Made by a program: the position numbers and the translations under genes. Shown piece by piece: positions 7,830 to 14,942 of a stretch of 16,686 bases of DNA. The notes under the pieces were generated by a model that was not told where the DNA came from, made no database searches, and was given only the letters and a program-made list of their open reading frames with translations. Source of the stretch: UBA1573 sp016794285 (GTDB taxonomy: Bacteria > Pseudomonadota > Alphaproteobacteria > Micavibrionales > Micavibrionaceae). The stretch lies in NCBI GenBank assembly GCA_016794285.1, contig JAEUKO010000046.1, forward strand, positions 1 through 16,686, read 5' to 3'. The stretch's first letter is position 1, and each line of letters begins with the position of its first letter.

Positions 7830-10800
7830 TTAATCTTCTTCGGATTGGGTCATCTCGACATTAAGACCGAGGGCTTTGAGTTCCTTGGTCAAAACATTGA
7901 AGGACTCTGGAACGCCAATTTCGAAATTGTCTTCGCCTCTGACAATCGCTTCGTAGACTTTCGAACGGCCCGCCACGTCATCCGACTTAATCGTCAGGAG
8001 TTCCTGAAGCGTATAGGCCGCACCGTAAGCTTGCAGAGCCCAGACCTCCATCTCCCCAAACCGCTGACCACCGAATTGAGCTTTACCGCCCAAAGGTTGC
8101 TGCGTAACCAGAGAGTACGGACCAATCGACCGCGCATGGATTTTGTCATCAACCAAGTGGTGAAGCTTGAGCATATACATATACCCAACCGTCACTTGAC
8201 GATGGAACTTCTCACCGGTCCGCCCATCGATCAAAGTAACTTGACCGGAACGGTGAAGACCAGCTTGTTCCAAAAGACCGGTAATATCCGATTCTTCTGC
8301 CCCATCGAAAACAGGGGTCGCCATCGGCACGCCGCCACGCAGGTTGTTAGCCATCTCGAGGGCTTGCTTATCGTTCAGCAAGGTCACTTTCTCGTTGTAT
8401 TCGCTTTCGCCATAGACATTTTTCAGTTTGTCTTTAAGCTGCGCGAATTCCGAGCCAGATGGATTCTTCCGGTCCGCAAATCCGTCAATCAATTGACCAA
8501 TCTGACGCCCCAAAGAGGCAGAAGCCCAACCCAAATGGGTTTCAAGAATCTGACCCACATTCATCCGCGAAGGAACCCCAAGAGGATTGAGAACAACATC
8601 AACCGGCGTCCCATCTTCCAAGTATGGCATATCTTCGCGTTTCATAATCCGCGAAACAACCCCCTTGTTTCCATGACGACCCGCCATTTTATCACCTGGC
8701 TGAGTTTTCCGTTTAATGGCCACGAAAACTTTGACCATTTTCATGACACCCGGAGGCAATTCGTCCCCACGTTGAAGTTTTTCAACTTTGTTCTCAAAAC
8801 GATCTTTGAGGTTATCAACGGCATCGTCAAAGGTTTTACCGATGGTTTCAATTTCCGCCATGACCGCTTCATTCTCGACACCAATTTGACGCCACAAACC
8901 GCGACGCTCGACTGATTCAAGATCAGACTGGGAGAGTTTTTCACCTTTTTTCAAGGAACTCACCCCTTTCGGGACACTTGAAACAACTTGACCGACCAGC
9001 AATTCACCTAAGCGGCTATAAAAACCAGATTCGATGATTTTGCGTTCGTCATCGCGGTCCTTGGCCAGACGTTCAATTTCGGACCGCTCAATCGAGAGAG
9101 CCCGAGAATCTTTGTCAATTCCACGACGGTTGAAGACACGAACTTCAACCACAGTCCCAGCCGTTCCAGGAGGCAAGCGCAGCGAAGAGTCTTTAACGTC
9201 TGCCGCTTTTTCACCAAAAATCGCCCGCAGAAGTTTTTCTTCTGGAGTCATTGGGCTTTCACCTTTCGGTGTGACCTTACCGACCAGAATATCACCAGGT
9301 CCGACTTCGGCCCCGATATGAACAATACCGGACTCATCAAGGTGTTTGAGGGCTTCTTCACCAACATTTGGAATGTCGCGGGTAATTTCTTCAGGACCCA
9401 ATTTGGTATCCCGAGCCATTACTTCGAATTCCTCGATATGGATCGATGTGAAAACGTCATCCGCAACAATCCGTTCCGAAAGCAGGATCGAATCTTCGAA
9501 GTTGTAGCCGTTCCATGGCATGAAGGCGACAAGAACATTCCGCCCCAAAGCCAGTTCTCCCAACTGAGTTGACGGACCATCCGCAATAATGTCACCCGTT
9601 TTGATGACATCGCCAACTTTCACCAAAGGCCGTTGGTTAATGCAGGTTGATTGGTTCGAACGTTGGAATTTCATCATTTTATAGATGTCAACAATCGGCT
9701 CATCCGCACGCAGTTCTTCTGTTGCGCGAATAACGATACGAGTTGCATCCACCTCAACCACTGTCCCAGCGCGGCGAGCAGCCACAGCAGCCCCCGAGTC
9801 AAGAGCAACCGTGAGTTCCATCCCCGTCCCCACCAGAGGCGCATCCGTGCGCAACAAAGGAACCGCTTGACGCTGCATGTTCGAGCCCATCAAGGCCCGG
9901 TTCGCATCATCGTTTTCAAGGAACGGAATAAGGGCCGCCGCAACCGATACAATCTGTTTCGGAGAAACGTCAATGTATTCAATCGCTGCAGGATGAGACA
10001 TCAGGTTTTCACCCGCTTTACGGCAAGATACCAAATCATCGACAAACCCACCCTCTTCACTCAAAGGAGAGTTAGCCTGTGCGATGGTATATTTGGCTTC
10101 TTCCATGGCCGACATATAGACGACTTCATCCGTCACTTTACCACTGGAAACCTTGCGGTACGGACTCTCAATAAAGCCGTACTGATTCACCCGCGCAAAA
10201 GTTGCAAGAGAGTTAATCAGACCAATGTTCGGACCTTCAGGCGTTTCAATTGGGCAGATCCGTCCATAATGGGTTGGGTGCACGTCACGAACCTCAAAGC
10301 CCGCACGTTCCCGAGTCAACCCGCCAGGGCCGAGCGCAGAAAGACGCCGTTTGTGCGTAATTTCCGAGAGTGGGTTGGTTTGGTCCATAAATTGTGACAA
10401 TTGGCTGGAGCCAAAAAATTCACGAACAGCCGCCTGAGCCGGTTTAGAGTTAATCAAATCATGCGGCATATAGTTGTCAATATCGACTGAAGACATCCGC
10501 TCCCGAATGGCTCTTTCCATCCGCAGCAAACCAAGACGAACTTGGTTTTCCATCAACTCACCCACCGAGCGAACACGGCGGTTGCCGAGGTTGTCAATAT
10601 CATCGACTTCACCACGACCATCTTTGAGTTCATGAAGATATTTCAGGATCGAGAGAATATCTTCTTTGCGCAAAACGCGCAGTTGATCGTCTGTCTTGAG
10701 ATCAAGCCGTGCATTCATTTTCACACGACCAACCGCCGAAAGATCATACCGTTCGGGATCAAAGAACAGCGAGTGAAATAAGGCTTCTGCCGATTCAACT

Positions 10801-12080
10801 GTTGGAGGTTCGCCCGGACGCATCACACGGTAAATATCAATCAAGGCCTCTTCGCGGGTGTCGCATTTATCCGCAAGCATCGTGGTCCGCAGATAAGGCC
10901 CGACATTGATGTGATCAATCGCCAGAATTGGCAGGTCAGAGCCGCCCTCTTCAAGAATTTTTTCAACATCATCGCCAGTTAGCTCATGACCTGCTTCAAA
11001 CAAAACCAAGCCGGTTTTAGGGTCCAGAACATCGGTTGCAAGGTAAGAACCAACCAGCTCTTCCACTTGAACCAACACGTCCTTGAGACCATCGTCCATT
11101 AACTTGCGCGCAAGACGCGGAGTCATTTTGGTTCCGGCATCAGACACAACTTTTCCGCTTTTGGCATCAACTAGATCATAGACCAGCTTGACACCACGCA
11201 AACGATCCGCGTCAAATGAAGTTTTCCAACCTTTTTTATCATGGGTGTAGTGAATGATTTTGTAGAAAGTACTGAGGATTTCCTCGTTGCTCATTCCCTG
11301 AATCAGCAAAGGGTCAATCGGCTTGTCTTTTTTCTGGCATTCCAAAATATATTCTTCAGTTTCTGCACTATAGAGAGCCCGCAAAAACGTCGTCACTGGC
11401 AATTTACGGCGACGGTCAATCCGCACATTCAAAACATCTTTGGCATCAAATTCAAAATCAAGCCACGAGCCCCGATAAGGAATAATCCGCGCAGCAAAAA
11501 GATACTTGCCCGAGGAGTGGGTTTTGCCACCGTCATGATCGAAGAAAACGCCCGGGGACCGGTGCATTTGCGAAACAATGACCCGCTCGGTCCCGTTGAC
11601 AATAAACGTCCCGTTGCGCGTCATGAGAGGCATATCTACCATATACACGTCTTGTTCCTTGATATCACGGATTGAGCGCAAGCCCGTTTCCTCATCAACA
11701 TCAAAGACCGACAAGCGCAGCGTCACCCGCAAAGGAGCGGCATAGGTCATGCCCCGCGCATAGCATTCATCTACATCGTACTTTGGCGTTTCAAACTCGT
11801 ACCGCACGAAATCAATTTCAGCCTTGTCCGAGAAATCCTTGATCGGAAACACAGAAGAAAGAACCTCCTGCAAACCCTGCATTTTCCGATCATCTGCCGG
11901 AATATGCATTTGCAAGAATTGTTCGTAGGAATCTTTTTGAACCTCAATCAGATTCGGCATCGCCGCAACTTCACGGATTTTTCCGAATGAGCGGCGAATC
12001 CGCTTGCGTCCGGTAAAACTTTCAACGATGGCAGAAGGATTGAGGGAAATGGATTTCTTGGCAGTCGCTGTTTTTTTCAT
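7830..12080 (-). CDS. rpoB: DNA-directed RNA polymerase subunit beta
   Basis: This 1416-residue protein is the beta subunit of RNA polymerase. The rifampicin-binding segment (GSSQLSQFMDQTNPLSEITH then KRRLSALGPGG, about 557-587) retains the key residues Q563, D566, H576 and S581, each the E. coli number plus 50, so a sensitive-type pocket is expected. The C-terminal GGQRFGEMEVWALQAYGAAY and the long alphaproteobacterial insertion carrying a dihydrophobic repeat (GTKMTPRLARKLMDDG, about 317-331) are present. The N-terminus has roughly 20 residues (MKKTATAKKSISLNPSAIVE) before the normal SFTGRKRIRRSFGK start. The ATG at 12078-12080 is supported by AAGGG 7 nt upstream. Unlike most bacteria, no rplJ or rplL precedes it; guaB lies divergently upstream. 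Confidence 0.98.
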   Translation of the reverse strand: MKKTATAKKSISLNPSAIVESFTGRKRIRRSFGKIREVAAMPNLIEVQKDSYEQFLQMHIPADDRKMQGLQEVLSSVFPIKDFSDKAEIDFVRYEFETPKYDVDECYARGMTYAAPLRVTLRLSVFDVDEETGLRSIRDIKEQDVYMVDMPLMTRNGTFIVNGTERVIVSQMHRSPGVFFDHDGGKTHSSGKYLFAARIIPYRGSWLDFEFDAKDVLNVRIDRRRKLPVTTFLRALYSAETEEYILECQKKDKPIDPLLIQGMSNEEILSTFYKIIHYTHDKKGWKTSFDADRLRGVKLVYDLVDAKSGKVVSDAGTKMTPRLARKLMDDGLKDVLVQVEELVGSYLATDVLDPKTGLVLFEAGHELTGDDVEKILEEGGSDLPILAIDHINVGPYLRTTMLADKCDTREEALIDIYRVMRPGEPPTVESAEALFHSLFFDPERYDLSAVGRVKMNARLDLKTDDQLRVLRKEDILSILKYLHELKDGRGEVDDIDNLGNRRVRSVGELMENQVRLGLLRMERAIRERMSSVDIDNYMPHDLINSKPAQAAVREFFGSSQLSQFMDQTNPLSEITHKRRLSALGPGGLTRERAGFEVRDVHPTHYGRICPIETPEGPNIGLINSLATFARVNQYGFIESPYRKVSSGKVTDEVVYMSAMEEAKYTIAQANSPLSEEGGFVDDLVSCRKAGENLMSHPAAIEYIDVSPKQIVSVAAALIPFLENDDANRALMGSNMQRQAVPLLRTDAPLVGTGMELTVALDSGAAVAARRAGTVVEVDATRIVIRATEELRADEPIVDIYKMMKFQRSNQSTCINQRPLVKVGDVIKTGDIIADGPSTQLGELALGRNVLVAFMPWNGYNFEDSILLSERIVADDVFTSIHIEEFEVMARDTKLGPEEITRDIPNVGEEALKHLDESGIVHIGAEVGPGDILVGKVTPKGESPMTPEEKLLRAIFGEKAADVKDSSLRLPPGTAGTVVEVRVFNRRGIDKDSRALSIERSEIERLAKDRDDERKIIESGFYSRLGELLVGQVVSSVPKGVSSLKKGEKLSQSDLESVERRGLWRQIGVENEAVMAEIETIGKTFDDAVDNLKDRFENKVEKLQRGDELPPGVMKMVKVFVAIKRKTQPGDKMAGRHGNKGVVSRIMKREDMPYLEDGTPVDVVLNPLGVPSRMNVGQILETHLGWASASLGRQIGQLIDGFADRKNPSGSEFAQLKDKLKNVYGESEYNEKVTLLNDKQALEMANNLRGGVPMATPVFDGAEESDITGLLEQAGLHRSGQVTLIDGRTGEKFHRQVTVGYMYMLKLHHLVDDKIHARSIGPYSLVTQQPLGGKAQFGGQRFGEMEVWALQAYGAAYTLQELLTIKSDDVAGRSKVYEAIVRGEDNFEIGVPESFNVLTKELKALGLNVEMTQSEED

Positions 12081-12111
12081 TCCTAGGCCCTTAAAAAATA
12101 GTCTGATTGCA

Positions 12112-12258
12112 TCAGTTCTGTTTTGAAAAAAAATCCAACCACATCACCCGCTTTATGCTCCTGAATCCGCTGCGGTTCTGCGGTTCGGAGAGCTTAAAGC
12201 CATTCCAGAGTGGTTGCGGTTTCTCTTCGGGTCCGCAAATAAAGCACGCAGAAAACAT
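12112..12258 (-). CDS. Possible 48-residue ORF in the rpoB leader
   Basis: The frame begins with ATG at 12256-12258, 7 nt after AGGA, and ends with TGA 31 nt before rpoB. It starts MFSACFICGPEEKPQPLWNG and ends VMWLDFFSKQN, with one CxxxC pair (C5, C9) near the start and no membrane helix. The same frame stays open upstream to a TTG. If the promoter at 12283-12311 is correct, this ORF would be the first one on the rpoB transcript, about 18 nt from its 5' end. I recognise no family. It may be a chance frame in a structured leader; only the ribosome binding site and position argue for it. Confidence 0.25.
   Translation of the reverse strand: MFSACFICGPEEKPQPLWNGFKLSEPQNRSGFRSIKRVMWLDFFSKQN
12171..12186. 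repeat. Tandem 8-bp repeat in the rpoB leader
   Basis: TGCGGTTC occurs twice back to back (12171-12178 and 12179-12186); on the rpoB transcript it reads GAACCGCA twice. The small dyad CCGC-T-GCGG overlaps the first copy. About 30 bp away, TTGCGG (12214-12219) and CCGCAA (12233-12238) form a 6-bp stem with a 13-nt loop. The leader is therefore likely structured, but I cannot match it to a known RNA family. Confidence 0.5.
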
Positions 12259-12282
12259 CTCTGTTTCCTGACGAAGTATCGG

Positions 12283-12311
12283 TTTGTACCGAGTCCCGCC
12301 CTCGCTGTCCA
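12283..12311 (-). promoter_or_regulatory. Candidate rpoB promoter
   Basis: On the minus strand this reads TGGACA (12306-12311), a 17-bp GC-rich spacer, then TACAAA (12283-12288): five of six and four of six matches to sigma70 consensus at ideal spacing. It would give a leader of about 195 nt before rpoB. Neighbouring AT-rich sequence (12311-12385) offers weaker alternatives. A promoter somewhere in 12081-12461 is required, because no ribosomal-protein operon reads into rpoB. Confidence 0.5.
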
Positions 12312-12390
12312 GCAAAAAATACAAATTTTTGGTTAATCTTTTATCGAAACATTAATTTCCCTATTATTTTATAACCTACCTACAATCTGC

Positions 12391-12418
12391 TTTACTTTCT
12401 TGGCGGTTGGTTTATACC
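12391..12418 (+). promoter_or_regulatory. Candidate guaB promoter
   Basis: TTTACT (12391-12396) and TATACC (12413-12418) are separated by 16 bp, each matching four of six consensus positions. They would start transcription about 37 nt before the guaB ATG. The site is divergent from the rpoB promoter, about 80 bp away. I saw no purine-type operator dyad in this region. Confidence 0.4.
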
Positions 12419-12461
12419 TCCCCTGCAAATTCCACTCACAGACCTCAAGGGAGTTTGCGTT

Positions 12462-13940
12462 ATGCTGATTCAAGAAAAAATCCGTGAAGGCCTCACTTTT
12501 GATGACGTCCTTCTTTTGCCGGCAGCCTCAAACGTGCAACCAGCTGAGGTTTCGACAAACACCCAGTTAACGCGCAACATTTCCCTCAGTATTCCTCTTC
12601 TTTCAGCGGCCATGGATACGGTCACTGAGTCGTATATGGCAATCGCAATGGCGCAAAACGGTGGGTTAGGAGTTATTCACCGCAATCTGACGCCAGATCG
12701 ACAGGCAGAAGAGGTTCGGCGCGTCAAACGTTATGAATCAGGGATGGTGGTCAATCCGATCACGATTCGTCCCGACGCTACCTTAGCCGAAGCTTTGGAA
12801 ACAATGGGCCGTTACAGTATTTCGGGAGTTCCAGTAACGGAAGAGAACGGAAAACTGGTAGGAATCCTAACCAACCGCGATGTTCGTTTTGCCGAAAACC
12901 CTTTGCAGCCTGTACGAGAATTGATGACCTCAGAAAATTTGATCAAAGTTTACAACTCGGTTGATAAGGCTGGCGCAAAACAATTGCTGCACAAAAATCG
13001 GATCGAAAAACTGTTAGTCGTGGACAATGACGACCGCTGCATTGGCCTTGTGACAGTTAAAGATATTGAAAAATCACAGACTTACCCCTTGGCAGCCAAG
13101 GACAGTAAAGGCCGCTTGCTCGTAGGGGCCGCGGTTGGAACAGGTGAAGTCAACGGATATGAAAGAGCCTTGGTTTTGGCCGATGCTGAACTGGATGTCG
13201 TAGTAGTTGATACCGCGCATGGCCATTCCCAAGGCGTCCTGAACATGGTGGCTCGAATTAAAAAATCTTGTGGCGACCGCGTGCAGGTCATTGCGGGAAA
13301 TATTGCAACAGGCGATGCAGCACGAGCCTTGATTGATGCAGGAGCGGATGCCGTCAAAGTTGGTATTGGGCCAGGCTCAATCTGCACAACACGGGTTGTG
13401 GCAGGGGTTGGAGTTCCTCAACTCTCTGCGATTATGAGTGTGGCAGAAATCTGCCATTCCCAGAAAATTCCGGTGATTGCCGATGGCGGGATCAAATATT
13501 CAGGAGACTTGGCCAAAGCTATTGCAGCCGGAGCTGATTGCGCAATGATGGGCAGTATGTTTGCCGGAACCGATGAAGCCCCGGGCGAAGTCATTCTTTA
13601 TCAAGGACGTTCCTACAAATCTTATCGCGGCATGGGTTCAGTGGGAGCAATGGTGGGCGGTTCGGCAGACCGTTATTTCCAAGGAGGCGTGAGTGAAACA
13701 GGAAAACTGGTTCCCGAAGGAATTGAAGGCCGCGTTCCCTATAAAGGCCCCATTGCCAGCGTAATACACCAGATGGTGGGGGGACTGCGTGCCTCCATGG
13801 GATACACAGGATGTTCAACGATTCCCCTGATGCAAGAAAAAGCCGAATTCATTCGTATGACCTCGGCAGGGTATCGGGAAAGCCATGTTCACGATGTAAC
13901 CATCACAAGCGAAGCCCCCAATTATCGCAGAGAGTCATAA
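12462..13940 (+). CDS. guaB: Inosine-5'-monophosphate dehydrogenase
   Basis: IMP dehydrogenase oxidises IMP to XMP with NAD+, the committed step of guanine nucleotide synthesis. The 492-residue protein has the family order: N-terminal barrel start (GLTFDDVLLLPA), two CBS domains replacing a loop at about 94-210 (ATLAEALETMGRYSISGVPV, then a second IEKLLVVDNDDRCIGLVTVK), and the barrel with the catalytic loop GPGSICTTR (Cys308). IADGGIKYSGD and the flap YRGMGSVGAM follow. The C-terminal YTGCSTIPLMQ segment is intact. The ATG has AAGGGAG 8 nt upstream. The gene stands alone here: guaA, often nearby in other genomes, is not next to it. No intrinsic terminator is evident in the 155 nt after the stop. 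Confidence 0.98.
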   Translation: MLIQEKIREGLTFDDVLLLPAASNVQPAEVSTNTQLTRNISLSIPLLSAAMDTVTESYMAIAMAQNGGLGVIHRNLTPDRQAEEVRRVKRYESGMVVNPITIRPDATLAEALETMGRYSISGVPVTEENGKLVGILTNRDVRFAENPLQPVRELMTSENLIKVYNSVDKAGAKQLLHKNRIEKLLVVDNDDRCIGLVTVKDIEKSQTYPLAAKDSKGRLLVGAAVGTGEVNGYERALVLADAELDVVVVDTAHGHSQGVLNMVARIKKSCGDRVQVIAGNIATGDAARALIDAGADAVKVGIGPGSICTTRVVAGVGVPQLSAIMSVAEICHSQKIPVIADGGIKYSGDLAKAIAAGADCAMMGSMFAGTDEAPGEVILYQGRSYKSYRGMGSVGAMVGGSADRYFQGGVSETGKLVPEGIEGRVPYKGPIASVIHQMVGGLRASMGYTGCSTIPLMQEKAEFIRMTSAGYRESHVHDVTITSEAPNYRRES

Positions 13941-14006
13941 CTCGCAACCTTCTGAAAAATAACAAGGCTTGCTCAAAATTTTCTTGAAAAAATGAGAAAA
14001 AATGGG

Positions 14007-14036
14007 TTGATTTTTGAGGAAGTTTGATCCTTATCT
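14007..14036 (+). promoter_or_regulatory. Candidate promoter for the first small exported protein
   Basis: TTGATT (14007-14012) and TTATCT (14031-14036) are 18 bp apart. The predicted transcription start, about 14043, coincides with the beginning of a perfect inverted repeat. The guaB to 14096 gap lacks an obvious terminator, so read-through from guaB is also possible. Confidence 0.4.
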
Positions 14037-14042
14037 ATTGCC

Positions 14043-14059
14043 TGAAAGACGTTCTTTCA
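14043..14059. repeat. Perfect 7-bp dyad at a predicted transcription start
   Basis: TGAAAGA (14043-14049), a 3-nt centre CGT, then TCTTTCA (14053-14059). It could be an operator overlapping +1, or a 5'-terminal mRNA hairpin protecting the transcript of the gene at 14096. It is not followed by a T run. Confidence 0.6.
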
Positions 14060-14095
14060 CTTCTCAATCATCCCTTTTCCTTGGAGGAATTATAA

Positions 14096-14410
14096 ATGAA
14101 CAAACTGACCGCCTTGGCTATTGCCTTGATCGCTCTGACCCCTGTTGCTGCTTCGGCCAACGAACATGAAAAAGCTGCTGCTCCTGCTGTAGCTGCTGAC
14201 GCTGCCGCTGCTCCTGCCGTAGCTCCTGCTGCTGAAGTTAAAGAAGTCACCTTGAAAGATGGCACCAAAGCCGTTATCGAAGGCGAAAATGTTTTCACCG
14301 TTGCTGAAGACGGCGCAAAAACCCCTGCACCTGATGGCGAACACGAACTCGCTGATGGCACCAAAATCAAAGTTGCCGGTGGCAAACTGGTTAAAGAAGA
14401 AAAAAAATAA
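14096..14410 (+). CDS. Small exported Ala-rich protein with two LxDGTK motifs, function unknown
   Basis: This 104-residue protein has a clear Sec signal peptide (MNKLTALAIALIALTPVAASA, cut predicted after residue 21), so the product is periplasmic or secreted. Residues 27-46 are a low-complexity Ala/Pro linker built from two copies of AAPAVA. The remaining domain contains an internal repeat: LKDGTKAVIEGENV (53-66) and LADGTKIKVAGGKLV (85-99), probably beta-hairpins, ending in a Lys/Glu tail. There is no cysteine and no lipobox. The Shine-Dalgarno GGAGGA is 7 nt from the ATG, and codons are dominated by GCT, suggesting strong expression. It is related to the next gene (14619-14894) in its C-terminal motif and terminator. 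I do not recognise the family; a structural or metal/ligand-binding role cannot be chosen from sequence. Confidence 0.9.
   Translation: MNKLTALAIALIALTPVAASANEHEKAAAPAVAADAAAAPAVAPAAEVKEVTLKDGTKAVIEGENVFTVAEDGAKTPAPDGEHELADGTKIKVAGGKLVKEEKK
14177..14224 (+). repeat. Imperfect in-frame repeat coding the Ala/Pro linker
   Basis: An 18-base unit GCTGCTCCTGCYGTAGCT occurs at 14177-14194 and 14207-14224 with one mismatch (T/C) and a 30-nt period, giving two 10-residue units (AAPAVAADAA and AAPAVAPAAE). It is a likely site of length variation between strains. Confidence 0.7.
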
Positions 14411-14424
14411 TCACCTCTCGGTGA
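14411..14424 (+). other. Accessory hairpin directly after the stop codon
   Basis: TCACC (14411-14415) pairs with GGTGA (14420-14424) around TCTC and is followed by TATTTTG. It starts at the base after the TAA of the preceding gene and precedes the main terminator. It may add to termination or mRNA 3' stability. The paralogous downstream gene lacks it. Confidence 0.5.
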
Positions 14425-14436
14425 TATTTTGAAAAG

Positions 14437-14461
14437 ACCCGCCAATCGGCGGGTTTTTTTT
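14437..14461 (+). terminator. Rho-independent terminator of the first small exported gene
   Basis: A 7-bp stem ACCCGCC/GGCGGGT with loop AATC is followed by eight T (14454-14461, the first of which closes the stem). With its flank TTTTGAAAA it is nearly identical to the terminator of the next gene (14918-14942). Confidence 0.95.
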
Positions 14462-14574
14462 GTCAAAAAAACCCATCAGAAAACAACAAATTATCATTAT
14501 GTTAATAAACAATCGGCTAAAATTAAATATGTTAAGTCTTCCAGATTAAGGTTGGTCTTGCGGGAGGCTAGGTG

Positions 14575-14622
14575 ATGTTCGCGGAGGTGTTTCTCTTCCG
14601 CCAGAGGAGGTTTGAAAAATGA
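14575..14622 (+). CDS. 15-codon leader ORF overlapping the second exported protein (ATGA)
   Basis: The frame starts with ATG 14575-14577, 7 nt after GGGAGG (14562-14567), and encodes MFAEVFLFRQRRFEK. Its TGA (14620-14622) overlaps the ATG of the next gene (14619-14621) as ATGA, the usual arrangement for translational coupling. The Shine-Dalgarno of the next gene is read here as two AGG Arg codons, usually rare, which could pause ribosomes. A 7-bp hairpin (14581-14587 with 14595-14601, one G-T pair) lies inside. An in-frame GTG at 14572 is an alternative start. I cannot exclude chance, but binding site plus overlap make it a good candidate. Confidence 0.45.
   Translation: MFAEVFLFRQRRFEK
14581..14601 (+). 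other. Hairpin just upstream of a Shine-Dalgarno
   Basis: GCGGAGG (14581-14587) pairs with CTTCCGC (14595-14601) with one G-T wobble and a 7-nt loop. It ends one base before the AGAGGAGG ribosome binding site of the gene at 14619. Translation of the overlapping leader ORF would melt it. Confidence 0.5.
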
Positions 14623-14894
14623 AAAAATTATGTGGTTTACTTGCCGTTTTGCTAACCCTGACAAACGCTGGCAGTGCCGCTGCTGGAACGGATGGCTCGT
14701 CGCCCCCACCGGTTAGCGATATGGCTTCTAAAGTTATAATCGTTGCAAATCCGGAAGGAGAAGGACTACTCGCATACCAACCTGTGATTACCCCGAACGG
14801 CGCACAGATTCATCTTGCCCCAACGGGACACTACACCCTTCCAGACGGTCAGGGCGTTGATGTGGTCCAAGGACAAGTGGTCCAGTTGCAGTAA
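14619..14894 (+). CDS. Small exported protein, paralogue of the preceding one, function unknown
   Basis: This 91-residue protein starts with a signal peptide (MKKLCGLLAVLLTLTNAGSA, cut near residues 20-23), then a short Ser/Pro linker and a compact domain. Its C-terminal part GAQIHLAPTGHYTLPDGQGV and DVVQGQVV aligns without gaps to APDGEHELADGTKIKVAGGK and LV of the preceding gene. The shared pattern is APxGxxxLxDGxxxxVxxGxxV. The distance from the start of the domain to the shared Gly-Ala is equal in both. Cys5 is inside the signal sequence and does not sit in a lipobox. The Shine-Dalgarno AGAGGAGG is 8 nt from ATG. The two proteins have diverged strongly, so any duplication is old. I saw no clear sigma70 promoter in 14462-14574. 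Confidence 0.88.
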   Translation: MKKLCGLLAVLLTLTNAGSAAAGTDGSSPPPVSDMASKVIIVANPEGEGLLAYQPVITPNGAQIHLAPTGHYTLPDGQGVDVVQGQVVQLQ

Positions 14895-14913
14895 GAAATT
14901 AAGCCAAGTTTTG

Positions 14914-14942
14914 AAAAACCCGCCAATCGGTGGGTTTTTTTT
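14914..14942. terminator. Bidirectional terminator between the second exported gene and folD
   Basis: Stem CCCGCC/GGTGGG (14919-14924 with 14929-14934, one G-T pair) around AATC. It is followed by eight T on the plus strand (14935-14942) and by five T on the minus strand (A run 14914-14918). It serves the convergent genes at 14619 and 14941. The folD stop codon lies in the plus-strand T run. Confidence 0.9.

Noticed and set aside
12112..12324. 70-codon version of the rpoB-leader ORF starting with TTG
   Set aside because: The TTG has no Shine-Dalgarno and lies upstream of the likely transcription start; only the shorter ATG version has a ribosome binding site.
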